Origin: Algoriphagus machipongonensis
GTDB taxonomy: Bacteria > Bacteroidota > Bacteroidia > Cytophagales > Cyclobacteriaceae
DNA length: 64,000 nucleotides
NCBI RefSeq assembly: GCF_000166275.1
Contig: NZ_CM001023.1
Location: 434,001 to 498,000, forward strand
Direction: 5' to 3'
A program made the position numbers and the translations under genes. Under the pieces are notes generated by a model. The model saw only the letters and a list, made by a program, of their open reading frames with translations. It ran no database searches and was not told the DNA's origin. Below, piece by piece: positions 47,014 to 56,776 of the stretch (the stretch's first letter is position 1; every line of letters starts with the position of its first letter).

Positions 47014-47741
47014 ACCCAACCCGAATACTAATAGTAGAAGATGATATGATTATTGCAGCCAACATTAGTTTACAGTTGAGTAAACTAGGCTATGAGGTCA
47101 CAGGTATAGAAACCAAAGGGGAAGAAGCTATTCATCATGCCTTGGAATCAAAGCCAGATATCATCTTGATGGATATTCAATTAAAGGGGAATACCAATGG
47201 CATCGAGGCAGCTCACGTCATTCACCAAAATTTAGACATCCCTTTAATTTTCTTGACGGCAAATGAGGATGATGCCACTTTTCAAAAAGCAAAAGAAACC
47301 CAGCCATTTGCTTTTATTTCAAAGCCTTTCACCAAGCGTAATCTGGAGAGAACGATAGCCTTGGCGGAAGAAAGAGTTAAGGAGCAACCCATGATGAATG
47401 TTTCAACTGAACCTGTTTTAGATGAACAAGGAGATAGAATATTTATCAGGAATCAGAATAAGTTAATAAAAGTGATGCTAGATGATATTTTATGGGTGGA
47501 AGCTGAAAGAAATTATTGCAAAATCATCACTTTACAGCAACCTTTTCTTATTGTGAGTCCATTGAATAAACTTTGTGATAAATTGGATCACAAACGATTC
47601 ATACGGATTCACCGATCCTATATGGTCAACTTTGGGAAACTGGACGCAATTACAGATTCCAATGTTGAATTGAACGGAAAAACTCTTCCTATTGGGAAGC
47701 AATACAAGGAGGATCTATTCAGTTTGATGAATAAGGTCTAA
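47010..47741 (+). CDS. LytTR-family response regulator
   Basis: This 243-residue transcription factor has a receiver domain (phosphoacceptor Asp55 in IILMDIQLKG, acidic pocket IVEDD, Lys in SKPFTKR) and a C-terminal LytTR DNA-binding domain (about residues 135-243). The LytTR domain shows IRNQNKLIKVMLDDILWVEAERNYC and KRFIRIHRSYMVNFGKLDAI. The start overlaps the kinase stop (ATGA), which is strong evidence for a matched two-component system. Targets are unknown; no obvious LytTR direct-repeat site was identified by eye in the window. Confidence 0.94.
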   Translation: MNPTRILIVEDDMIIAANISLQLSKLGYEVTGIETKGEEAIHHALESKPDIILMDIQLKGNTNGIEAAHVIHQNLDIPLIFLTANEDDATFQKAKETQPFAFISKPFTKRNLERTIALAEERVKEQPMMNVSTEPVLDEQGDRIFIRNQNKLIKVMLDDILWVEAERNYCKIITLQQPFLIVSPLNKLCDKLDHKRFIRIHRSYMVNFGKLDAITDSNVELNGKTLPIGKQYKEDLFSLMNKV

Positions 47742-47831
47742 AAATGAGTGTGAGTATATTGAAATATTCAGTTGATCTTTATTTATAATTTTTGATTTAG
47801 CCAATTTTAGGGCTAGTGGTAATCATGAAAT

Positions 47832-50003
47832 TTATTGTTTTAAGGCTTCCGCAGATTCAACAGGTAAAAAAATGATCATTTCTGTTCCTTTCCCTTCAGT
47901 GCTTTTCACTATCAGGTTTCCTTGATGGGCTTTAATAATATCGTAGCTTAGGCTTAGTCCTAATCCAGTACCTTGTCCAGTGGGTTTGGTAGTAAAAAAG
48001 GGTTGGAATATTTTCTCTTTGATAGAGTCGGGGATGCCGTTTCCATTGTCTTTTACCGAAAGCTCAATTCCTTTTTCAGTTTTCTTAGTGCTCACAATAA
48101 CTTTTGGTTGATAACCTTCGATTCCGAGTTTTGATTTTTCATTGACGGTATAGAAGGCATTGGTTACCAAATTAAGAATGACTCGACCAATGTCTTGAGG
48201 AACCACTGTTACTTTGGGTAGATGTTCATCTAAATCAATTTCAAAGTCTGCATTAAAAGCCTTGTCTTTTGCTCTTATTCCATGATAGGATAAGCGTAAG
48301 AACTCATTGGCCAGCAAATTCAAATCAGTAGGAGCTTTTTCCCTTTGATTAGATCGACTATGTTCCAGCATGCCTTTCACAATAGAGTCAGCACGCTTTC
48401 CATGTAATCTTATTCTGGAGAGATTTTGTTTAATTTCTTCTCCTATGATTTTTGCTTCTTCAAATTCACCTTTATTCAATTCCTCTTTCATTTCTTCTAT
48501 CATTTCCTCACTTACTTCTGAGAAATTGTTTACAAAATTGAGAGGGTTTTGAATTTCATGGGCAATCCCAGCAGTTAACTCTCCCAGCGAGGCCATTTTT
48601 TCGGATTGGATCAATTGAGCTTGAGTGGATTTCAATTTATCATAGGCTGAAACCACATTTTCCCTTTGAATGCGGATTTCCTCCTTTTGGATTTGTAAAA
48701 GCCGATTGGCCTTCTGCTTGCTTAAATTGTTTCGGAAAAGGAATATGCTGATGATGACAAACATCGCTAGGCCCACTAATGAAGCAATAATAAAAATCTT
48801 CTGATTAAATACTTTGGCATTTTTCAGCTCAGTATCTTTTTGAAGAAGCTCAATTTCTGATTCTTTTTTGTCCAGCTCAAATTCAAATTGGAGTTGTTGT
48901 ATTTTACGCTCTGTACTTGATTTTGCTATTTCTTCTTTGACTAACTTGGCATTGATCTCATTTTCATATGCATCCTTATAATTTCCGATCTTGGCTTCTG
49001 TGTTGGCAAGATTTTCATAAATATCTACCAGTTCATTTTTAGCATCTAATTCTATCCCTAAAGATTTAGCTTGCTCAAAACTTGATATTGCTCCTCTGTA
49101 ATCTTGCTGTATAATTTGCGTTTTCGCTAATCCGATAAGGCTTTGTGTCAACTCAAATTTGGCATCTAAATTTTTTGAAATATCCAATGCTCTTTGATGA
49201 TATCTGTAAGCATCCTGAAAATTCCCCAATTGAGAACTAATCTCACCAAGTTGAGTTAAGGGAAATGTGGCGTCAAGAGTCCCATCACAAAGTCCCAAAG
49301 CCACTTCATGAAAATAGGTGGCAGAATCGTAATTGGATTCCAAAAAGTATACCTCCCCTATATTCATGGCAGCTATTGCCATACCTGATTCGAGATTGAT
49401 CTCTTCAAATACCTCAAGTGATTTTTTGAAGGTTGTCAGTGCTTCACTGAATGTATTGCTATTTTTACTGTAAACAGTCCCGATATTATTGAGGGAAGTT
49501 CCAATTCTTAGTTTGTTGTCTAGTTGCTCTGAAATTTTGAGAGATTTGAAATGGAGTTCCAATGCTTTCGTATTGTTTCCAAGCAAATAATAAATTGAAC
49601 CTAGATTACTAAGGATATTTGCTTCGCCGGTTTTATCCTGAATTTCTTGGTAGAATTTCAAGGCCTCTTGAAAAGTCAGAATAGATTCTTGGAAGTTTCC
49701 CTGTTGTGCATAGGCTCTTCCCAAGGCATTGTGACTATCTGCTAATCCCTTTATATAGTTTGCTTCAGTCGCCAGTTGAATGGCCTCATCAAAGTATTGC
49801 AAGGCTTCTGTTAAATCTGAGCCTAAGAGTTCAATCCCCAATTCGACATACCGATTAACTTTTGAACTGTCATCTTTTGAAGCTTCTATAGAACTCAATA
49901 AACTGTCGGCCCTAGAAGTTTGTGCTTTGCTTTTGTTTAAAAGAAAAAAAGAAAGCAGGATTAAAAAGAGGATGTACTTTTTGGCAGTCAAAAATCGATT
50001 CAT
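47832..50003 (-). CDS. TPR sensor histidine kinase with shared HisKA-HATPase transmitter
   Basis: This 723-residue kinase has a signal peptide (YILFLILLSFFLLNKSKA) and a periplasmic TPR array (about residues 40-360; repeats such as ALGRAYAQQGNFQESILTFQ). A coiled coil and a membrane helix (IFIIASLVGLAMFVIISIFLF) follow, then the same transmitter module as in the neighbouring kinases. The phosphoacceptor is His482 in GIAHEIQNP; ATPase motifs include [20 protein letters not shown] and [12 protein letters not shown]. It is an orphan, with no regulator gene in the same direction beside it, and converges on the LytTR regulator gene. Its partner may be one of the receivers around 38 kb. Confidence 0.92.
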   Translation of the reverse strand: MNRFLTAKKYILFLILLSFFLLNKSKAQTSRADSLLSSIEASKDDSSKVNRYVELGIELLGSDLTEALQYFDEAIQLATEANYIKGLADSHNALGRAYAQQGNFQESILTFQEALKFYQEIQDKTGEANILSNLGSIYYLLGNNTKALELHFKSLKISEQLDNKLRIGTSLNNIGTVYSKNSNTFSEALTTFKKSLEVFEEINLESGMAIAAMNIGEVYFLESNYDSATYFHEVALGLCDGTLDATFPLTQLGEISSQLGNFQDAYRYHQRALDISKNLDAKFELTQSLIGLAKTQIIQQDYRGAISSFEQAKSLGIELDAKNELVDIYENLANTEAKIGNYKDAYENEINAKLVKEEIAKSSTERKIQQLQFEFELDKKESEIELLQKDTELKNAKVFNQKIFIIASLVGLAMFVIISIFLFRNNLSKQKANRLLQIQKEEIRIQRENVVSAYDKLKSTQAQLIQSEKMASLGELTAGIAHEIQNPLNFVNNFSEVSEEMIEEMKEELNKGEFEEAKIIGEEIKQNLSRIRLHGKRADSIVKGMLEHSRSNQREKAPTDLNLLANEFLRLSYHGIRAKDKAFNADFEIDLDEHLPKVTVVPQDIGRVILNLVTNAFYTVNEKSKLGIEGYQPKVIVSTKKTEKGIELSVKDNGNGIPDSIKEKIFQPFFTTKPTGQGTGLGLSLSYDIIKAHQGNLIVKSTEGKGTEMIIFLPVESAEALKQ

Positions 50004-50158
50004 TTTACCTTTGTATATGTATATTCATTGGCCTTGTTCAGATTGGTGGTCTTCAACTTTTTATGTCTATTTTTTATATACTTCATTTTAATAAAGAGAA
50101 AACTTACTCATTTCATCACTTTGTTTAGTTGTATTTCAGCCCTATTAATATAAGGAAA

Positions 50159-50189
50159 GAAACGTATGAAATATTTTTCCATACGTTTC
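50159..50189 (-). terminator. Hairpin behind the large protease gene, probable terminator
   Basis: Perfect arms GAAACGTATG (50159-50168) and CATACGTTTC (50180-50189) flank an 11-base loop. It begins 24 bases past the stop codon of the minus-strand protease gene. On that strand the stem is followed by TTTCC instead of a pure T run, so termination is likely but not certain. Confidence 0.65.
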
Positions 50190-50212
50190 AAAAAGAGCTG
50201 TTTCTCAAATAT

Positions 50213-53200
50213 TTAAGGGTCTTTGATCACATTGACGGATTTAATGCCGTTCACGGTATTGACATGAATCACATAAAGACCCATATGCATCTGAGAGAAA
50301 TCTAATTCCAGTCGACTTTCATTTTCATACCAAGTTTTTGGCAAATGGTGGATTCTTCCCATTGCATCCAAAATAACCAGTGAGTAATCAGTTGGTTCTT
50401 CCAAAACAAGACCCTTTAAATCGAGATTTAATTTGTCTTTGACAGGATTTGGATAAGCGATTAAGCGAGATGTTGTTTCTTCTCTTTGTAGATTGGTCAT
50501 TCCCTCGGATATCACTATTTCAGTAGCTGTTTCGCCTGATAATGGATTAATCCTGGCATTTTCAAAATCTGAAACTCTTGGACGTATAGCGATCGCCTGA
50601 GCTATCCAATGCTCGCTTGCAGAGGAAGTAGCACTTAAATCTCCTGTTGTGCCTTCTTCACTTTGTATAAAGTAGGACATCATATTCGAAGTTAAACCTT
50701 GTTGATCATTAGGATCATCGTAAACTTCAATAGTACCTTCAGGTCCTTCCCAAGTTGAATTTTTCTTATTGGTATAGAATACCAACACCATGGTGTTACA
50801 TTCCTCAGTTGTAAGAGAAGGTGCTGTTGCTATGAATCCCTGAGAACCAGAGGTACCGCTAAATGTCACAATTGGACCATCAGGATGATCTACATCTGCT
50901 CCACTAATTCGAGTAATTCCCATGGTCCATTTTGGAGATTGATTAATTCTGAAGCCATATTCCTCAGGTTCATTGTTGTCCTTTACAACTTTGTAATAGG
51001 TAACCATAGCTACCTGATTCTCTTGATTTACACGCTGAATGAGTACCCAGTTTTTATCAGTCGGATTAACAGAAGGTGCCTCACCTTTTTCAAACATCAA
51101 TCCTACAATCAATAAATCACCTACCTGGGTATTTGCAGGCTTCTTGATCATGGCAGGATTACTTGAATTTCCTGCTCCCATAGAAGTTTCAAAATCACCC
51201 ATGATTGGAGCTTCATTGATACAGCCTACGATGAGCAATGCTTGAGATTCTGAACTGGCGGAATTATAGTTTTCATCTCCGATATAGGTTGCAATTACCT
51301 CGTAGGTACCTGGGAAAATTGGAGCAATTGGACTAGGTCCATAACTAGTTTCTCCTACTCCTGAGTATTCTATATTAATGAGATTAGGGTCTAAAACATC
51401 CTCAATTCCCCCAATTCCATAAGCTAAAGCGGTTGCTTCAATCGGAGCTCCATTGTATTCAAACCTTCCTCCAGTTACTGAAACAGTCGGAGTTGCCTTA
51501 TCAACCGACAAAAGACCTTTGTTAATATTTTCTAGGCTATAATTTGAAGGCTCTACAAAAGTAATCGTTGGGTCAATCTCATAAATTCCAGCATTGATTA
51601 CTCCATTGCTTTCATAGTATGTGCTCTCCTTGAGAAGTTTATAGGAAATGGAGCTGATAACAGACTCTTCGTTATCCTCAATGGTTACTTCATTGCCATC
51701 TATATCAAGGAAATTGGTACTAATCGCAAAACCATCAAACTCAGTTTTATACTCAGGAGCTGCTTCTCCATAATTAATCATATCTGGTATTGCCGATGTG
51801 CTTGCATTTAGAGGAGCTGGATTAATGGTAAGATCTGCTGGTAAGTAAGATGAAATGAAGTTTCTGGATTCATAGGTTCCAGGAATAATTAAATGGTTAC
51901 CTACATCTGTTCCAGTGACCATATTGACGGAGAAGAATTCAAGGTTGAAGTCGTCATCATTTTCGCCAATTTCTTCACCGAAGTCATAGTACTTACCTAT
52001 TTCCGAATTTTCTCCCTCTTCGGCCAATTCCAAATCTGCTTCACCAAAAATCACAAGGTTATTTCCTCCCTCTGTTTCTTCTTCACCACCACTGCTGTTG
52101 ATGATTGTACGAGAATTAATAATGATTCTTCCATTGATCATCGTACGTGCATTAATGATGGTTCGGCCATTGATAATGATTCTACCATTGATCATTGTTC
52201 TCGCATTGATCATTGTTCTCGCATTGATAATGGGTCGGCCATTTATGCTGACAGTTTTGAGATCCTGATTTAGAGGGTCATCTAGGTATTCAAGAAATGA
52301 TGTAGCCGGCACATCAAATGCAGAATTAATAATTGGTCTACCATTGATAATGATTCGGCCATTAATCATTGTTCTAGCATTTATGATGGTTCGGCTACTT
52401 ACCATAAAGCTTTTATTGACAAAGCTGTTTTTGTTGATAATTATCCTGCCATTAAAAATTCCCAGTGGAAGTCTATTATCTCCTTCTCTTTTGGCTAATT
52501 CTAGATCCTGCATGTATTCATTCAGAATGCTATTTTTCAAACCTTCGATGTTATTTATTTTTACTACACCTTCAGACTCGATAAGTTCCTCAGGGATAAT
52601 AACTTCAAATTCAATCGCATCGCTAATTGACTCTCCGTATTCTAAAGCAATATCGCCAACCAGATCAACAGGTTTGATGGTGATAGGTAATGCTTCTACA
52701 GTTATTATTCCTGGACCATAATTCCCGAAGGCATTATTTGTCCCGTCGTAAAAGAGTGTTCCATCTTCCTGCAAAACACCTACATAATTATAAAAATCTG
52801 AGAATGTAACCCCTGGTAGAGCATGAGAAGCAGTAATAATATAAGACCCCACTTCAGCCAAATCGCCTGTAATCGTACTAGTTAGAGAAACGAGTTGTAA
52901 GGAAGGGTCTGGATTTTCTGGATCAAGAGTCAGTCCAACATCCTCGAGGGTCAGTTCACTTAACACCCAATTGTTATCCACTCTTTCATACACACTTGCA
53001 GTAAATGGCTCTATAACTTGCGCGTATTTTTTAGTCTGATCATCTGCTCTGATGGCAATGGTCTTTTTAACGATATCAAAGAAGTATTCAGGGCCGGCGG
53101 TTCCACCATCTTCATTAGTGTCAGAAATTGCATTATTTACTACTGTGACACCAGGATTACCCTCAAATGTGGGTACTGTTACAGTTAAATACCCAGTTCC

Positions 53201-56200
53201 AAATTCATCTTCTCCATAAATGGCTTCAAGCTGCTCTTCTCTCAAATAAACATTCGAACCTTCGTATAGATTGGTCCCTGTTATAATCAATTGAAATTCA
53301 GCCTCTCCCGGGTTTGTTCCTTCTTCATATACTAATTCTATATTGTCTGGGTTTGGAGTAGCGAGTGTCAATAAGGCTCTATCTGCTCTTACAAGGCCTG
53401 ATCCTGATTTGAAATCTTCACCGGATTCATGCATGTCTTGGGCAGTAGACTTTAAAACTCTCCGGATATCTTCTGGTAAACTGACACCAGCCTCGCCAAC
53501 CCAATCCGTTGGTTTGGTTTCAGGATAATATTTAATGCGTGCCTGCATCACCAAGGATGCAAGAGCAGCAGCATGAGGAGCAGCAGCAGATGTTCCATAG
53601 AAGTTTGGAAAATCATCACCTTCCAGATTTGGAGCTCCAAAGTTTACGGTAGTATTCACCCCATTCGGCGCTGTAAAATCGGGCTTGGCTCTCACGACAC
53701 CATTGGTGGTTGTACCTCCTCTTGAGGAGAAAGAAGCGACTGTAAAAGGCTCTGTTCCACTAGGAACTAATGCTGGGTCAAATCCAAAAACAGAAGTGTT
53801 TGCATAAAGTACGGCACCCACAGTCATAGCACCCTCTGAATTTGCATGTCCTACAATAGAGGAAGCATTGATTCCATTTGTATCATTTGGGTCCAGTTCG
53901 CCTCTATAAACAACATATTTAAACTTGATTCCCAAATTGGAATCCATATCAGAACAGCTTTCGCACTCCCTTGCAATTACTAGATCAATAGTGGTTGGTT
54001 CTGATATTGTAAAAGAAAGAATTTCTATAGGGTCACCATTTGAATTGTCTCTGTTAAAGCCAAATAAGGGAACATCGAAATCTTTTAGGTAAATATCAAG
54101 GTCATATAAACTACCTACCTGATCAACTGAATAAAGAGGATCTTCCCACTGTAGTGCAATCATATAAACTGCAGGGCCATTTTGTCCTGGGAAAACGTTA
54201 ATAGATTGGGTGGTATTTCCATCACTAAATTGATGAACTCGGCCTCCATCCCAGGTTCCACTATTTAATGGTAATTGAATATTTTCATCAGTAGTTGGAT
54301 TAAATAACCCCTCAAAACTTTTGCTTCCAAAATTTCCTGCTGAAGTGAAATAAGATACTCCATTATCGGTTACCTCATTCACTGCTCTCGCGACTTTACC
54401 ATCACTAAAAATAGGCTCAGTCATATAGGATATATCGTCTACTAATATATTACTACCGGCAGCAGCCATATCCCGTATACCTTGTGCAAAATCTCCTGCT
54501 GTAAGAACCCCTGTTCTGAAACCAAGTTCCGCGCCTGGAGCAACATCATGGATAATCTGCATCATGGCACGACCTTCGTCTGTTCCAGTCCCAAAGCGAC
54601 TTGGCATATCTCTTAAAAAGTAAGTGTTTTCAGGTAAATCACCATTGGAAATATCATTGGCCAATGTATTGACTCCAGCATCTGAACGAGTGGCGTAACT
54701 ATCTGATAAAACACCGATTTTTATCCCTGTTCCATCGATAGGTTGATCTCCTTCAAAATGAGAATATCCTGCTCTTACTAAATTGGAGCGCATTACCCGA
54801 TCACCTTGTGTTGTTGTTGCTCCTTTATTGGCAACTGGAGGAATAGCAGGGCGAACGTAATTCAGGGTTTCTGGGAATTGATTTAATTCCAATAATTTTT
54901 CAATTGGGAAAAAACCTGCGATGATCAAAGAATTTGGATCCTGTTTTAGTTCTTCTTCCGATGGCGTAACAAATCCCAAGGATTCAAGAATAGCCTTTGC
55001 CTCGGAAAATTTATCCTTTATATAGATTGCCTCGATCAGTACCTCATTGCCGTAAATATAAAATACCTCATTAGACACCACTGTTTGACCTTGTTCAAAG
55101 ATTTCGTGGAGGGCGCTTAATTCAGAACCAATCAAGTCATAAACTTTACCTTGGGTACATATTCCAAAAATCTGACGGTCGTTTACTGTCACTTTGAAAG
55201 TTTCAGTACTTCCACAATTTCCGGTAGTAGAAACCACAATTTCATCCCCATCAGTAACTAAAATAGATTCTGGGCTTTCTATGGTTTCGCCATTACGAGT
55301 AAAAATCAAGGTTTCAATTTCCACACTGACAAAATCATAAAGATTTGCAATTGCAGTGTTTCCTCCATTTTCGGTACTACATAAAATTGCATCTACGACG
55401 GATAAATCAGGTGGAGTTGAATAGGTCACTTCCATGCTACATTTTGAAGGGAAGCAAGTAGTTTCCTCCTCCATTTCCACAGATACAATGCCTGACTCTT
55501 TCCAGTCTACAATTATGGAATTGGTTCCTTGCCCAGAAATAATTTCTCCTTCTCCACTCAGAGTCCAAACATAGGATAAGGCTCCCTCAGGAGCAGAATA
55601 AGAGGCTGTGTTTCCGGCACAAACTTCTGTATCTCCCTGAATACTACATTCAATAGGTAGACCAACCAATTCAGAAGCTGCCTGCACTGAGCTACTTTTA
55701 TTTCCAACTGATTTTCCATCTAAAGAAACAATTCGAGTATGGTATGGGGAACCATTGATGCTAGAAGCTGAATTTCCAGCACCCCAATCCAATGCATTGG
55801 AGATATGTCCACCCCAAGCTAATATTACCTCGTTATTAGCCCCATTATCACCATCTATTGTAAATGAAATACTGAGTCTTGTGACTGAGTTATTGATAGA
55901 GAGATCTTCTTCAATCACATAGGAAAGTTGATTGATAATTCCTCCATAAATTGCGATTTTTCTTTCCTCCTCAGAAAGTTGGTTAAAGCTGTTGATGGGC
56001 TGAGGAGCTCCGGATGGAGCTGGGATTATTCCATAATTGGGTGTCTCAAGACTAGGAATTACTTCTTCGCAAATCCTGTCGAAACTGGTGATATAATCGA
56101 TTGCGTTTTTCCCATCTTTATTGGTGTCCCACTCTATTTCTAAGATATGATTCCCCGATTGCAATTTGGATATCGTCAAACGATAGGGGATGGATTGACC

Positions 56201-56383
56201 TTCCAAAAAATGGCTGTTACCGGAATTGGAATTACCAGTTGCCCAGATGACTGGGTTGGTAGGTTCACTATCAATACCGCCATTTTGTCCTTGTTCAAGA
56301 ACGACATTTTGAGCAAAAGAAAAATTTGATGCAAGAAAAAAAAGTATCACTATCCCCTTGCAGAGCTTAGGTAATTTTCTCAT
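50213..56383 (-). CDS. Giant subtilase-like protein with MBG-type domains, hexapeptide repeats and a T9SS sorting domain
   Basis: This 2056-residue secreted protein begins with a signal peptide ending near FSFAQ. A PKD-like region (CAGNTASYSAPEGALSYVW) precedes a subtilase (S8) domain of about residues 545-990. There, Asp561 (IGVLSDSY) and Ser932 (YGTSAAAPHAAA) fit the catalytic positions, but the histidine position reads Glu603 (TDEGRAMM). Several MBG-like beta-sandwich domains follow. Two patches of INxRxI hexapeptides lie at about residues 1310-1354 and 1378-1431. Then comes a beta-rich domain (PAMIKKPANTQVGDLLIVGL) and a C-terminal type A T9SS domain starting YPNPVKDKLNLDLKG. It should be exported and anchored by T9SS. 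The gene appears monocistronic. Confidence 0.9.
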   Translation of the reverse strand: MRKLPKLCKGIVILFFLASNFSFAQNVVLEQGQNGGIDSEPTNPVIWATGNSNSGNSHFLEGQSIPYRLTISKLQSGNHILEIEWDTNKDGKNAIDYITSFDRICEEVIPSLETPNYGIIPAPSGAPQPINSFNQLSEEERKIAIYGGIINQLSYVIEEDLSINNSVTRLSISFTIDGDNGANNEVILAWGGHISNALDWGAGNSASSINGSPYHTRIVSLDGKSVGNKSSSVQAASELVGLPIECSIQGDTEVCAGNTASYSAPEGALSYVWTLSGEGEIISGQGTNSIIVDWKESGIVSVEMEEETTCFPSKCSMEVTYSTPPDLSVVDAILCSTENGGNTAIANLYDFVSVEIETLIFTRNGETIESPESILVTDGDEIVVSTTGNCGSTETFKVTVNDRQIFGICTQGKVYDLIGSELSALHEIFEQGQTVVSNEVFYIYGNEVLIEAIYIKDKFSEAKAILESLGFVTPSEEELKQDPNSLIIAGFFPIEKLLELNQFPETLNYVRPAIPPVANKGATTTQGDRVMRSNLVRAGYSHFEGDQPIDGTGIKIGVLSDSYATRSDAGVNTLANDISNGDLPENTYFLRDMPSRFGTGTDEGRAMMQIIHDVAPGAELGFRTGVLTAGDFAQGIRDMAAAGSNILVDDISYMTEPIFSDGKVARAVNEVTDNGVSYFTSAGNFGSKSFEGLFNPTTDENIQLPLNSGTWDGGRVHQFSDGNTTQSINVFPGQNGPAVYMIALQWEDPLYSVDQVGSLYDLDIYLKDFDVPLFGFNRDNSNGDPIEILSFTISEPTTIDLVIARECESCSDMDSNLGIKFKYVVYRGELDPNDTNGINASSIVGHANSEGAMTVGAVLYANTSVFGFDPALVPSGTEPFTVASFSSRGGTTTNGVVRAKPDFTAPNGVNTTVNFGAPNLEGDDFPNFYGTSAAAPHAAALASLVMQARIKYYPETKPTDWVGEAGVSLPEDIRRVLKSTAQDMHESGEDFKSGSGLVRADRALLTLATPNPDNIELVYEEGTNPGEAEFQLIITGTNLYEGSNVYLREEQLEAIYGEDEFGTGYLTVTVPTFEGNPGVTVVNNAISDTNEDGGTAGPEYFFDIVKKTIAIRADDQTKKYAQVIEPFTASVYERVDNNWVLSELTLEDVGLTLDPENPDPSLQLVSLTSTITGDLAEVGSYIITASHALPGVTFSDFYNYVGVLQEDGTLFYDGTNNAFGNYGPGIITVEALPITIKPVDLVGDIALEYGESISDAIEFEVIIPEELIESEGVVKINNIEGLKNSILNEYMQDLELAKREGDNRLPLGIFNGRIIINKNSFVNKSFMVSSRTIINARTMINGRIIINGRPIINSAFDVPATSFLEYLDDPLNQDLKTVSINGRPIINARTMINARTMINGRIIINGRTIINARTMINGRIIINSRTIINSSGGEEETEGGNNLVIFGEADLELAEEGENSEIGKYYDFGEEIGENDDDFNLEFFSVNMVTGTDVGNHLIIPGTYESRNFISSYLPADLTINPAPLNASTSAIPDMINYGEAAPEYKTEFDGFAISTNFLDIDGNEVTIEDNEESVISSISYKLLKESTYYESNGVINAGIYEIDPTITFVEPSNYSLENINKGLLSVDKATPTVSVTGGRFEYNGAPIEATALAYGIGGIEDVLDPNLINIEYSGVGETSYGPSPIAPIFPGTYEVIATYIGDENYNSASSESQALLIVGCINEAPIMGDFETSMGAGNSSNPAMIKKPANTQVGDLLIVGLMFEKGEAPSVNPTDKNWVLIQRVNQENQVAMVTYYKVVKDNNEPEEYGFRINQSPKWTMGITRISGADVDHPDGPIVTFSGTSGSQGFIATAPSLTTEECNTMVLVFYTNKKNSTWEGPEGTIEVYDDPNDQQGLTSNMMSYFIQSEEGTTGDLSATSSASEHWIAQAIAIRPRVSDFENARINPLSGETATEIVISEGMTNLQREETTSRLIAYPNPVKDKLNLDLKGLVLEEPTDYSLVILDAMGRIHHLPKTWYENESRLELDFSQMHMGLYVIHVNTVNGIKSVNVIKDP
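52093..52453 (-). repeat. 18-base coding repeats for INxRxI hexapeptides, two clusters
   Basis: Two clusters (52093-52250 and about 52324-52453) encode runs of a six-residue unit with the pattern Ile-Asn-[Gly/Ala/Ser]-Arg-[Thr/Ile/Pro]-[Ile/Met]. Examples are INARTM, INGRII and INSRTI, about 16 units in all. Neighbouring copies are nearly identical in DNA, which suggests recent tandem expansion. The clusters are separated by about 24 unrelated codons. Confidence 0.85.
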
Positions 56384-56776
56384 GATATTATTTTAAGATT
56401 AAAGAATCGAATGATAAACTCAATGGGATTTTAAATAATCCAGCATTAAATTTTTTTATTAAAAACTACATTTTTCTATTTCTCAAACACAGAAATAACC
56501 ATGTGAAATACTAATACAAAATAGCTAAATTTTTTATCAAAACATTAAAAATCAACTTATTAATGGTTGTTTGCGAAAATGGTAAATGAAAAATCCAATC
56601 AAAAAAATAATAATAAGAAATAGGTTTTTTAAAAAATTTAATGGCTCTAATGTTTTTATATGATAATACCAGTATTAAAAATTATTTTTCTTTGAAGAAA
56701 TAGAAAAATTTTATTTATAAACTAAGTTTAACTTTTATTATAAACATATATATATTCTATATAGAAAAGGAATCAT
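56384..56776. other. Very AT-rich intergenic region
   Basis: These 393 bases contain long A/T runs and an alternating TATATATA stretch near 56748-56762, but no open frame or RNA gene that I can support. It probably carries the promoter of the giant protease gene at its left end. No clear terminator for the propeller kinase was found. Confidence 0.45.

Noticed and set aside
50006..50013. A perfect TACCTTTG box on the plus strand.
   Set aside because: No plus-strand gene follows it; the match is probably chance at the start of a minus-strand gene.
51893..52721. Long plus-strand frames opposite the hexapeptide repeats.
   Set aside because: They only mirror the 18-base repeats of the minus-strand gene, give low-complexity protein, and lack a start or family pattern.
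56740..56765. Alternating TATATA stretch as a possible origin or attachment site.
   Set aside because: It is a short AT run in a generally AT-rich spacer, with no DnaA-box cluster or flanking repeats.
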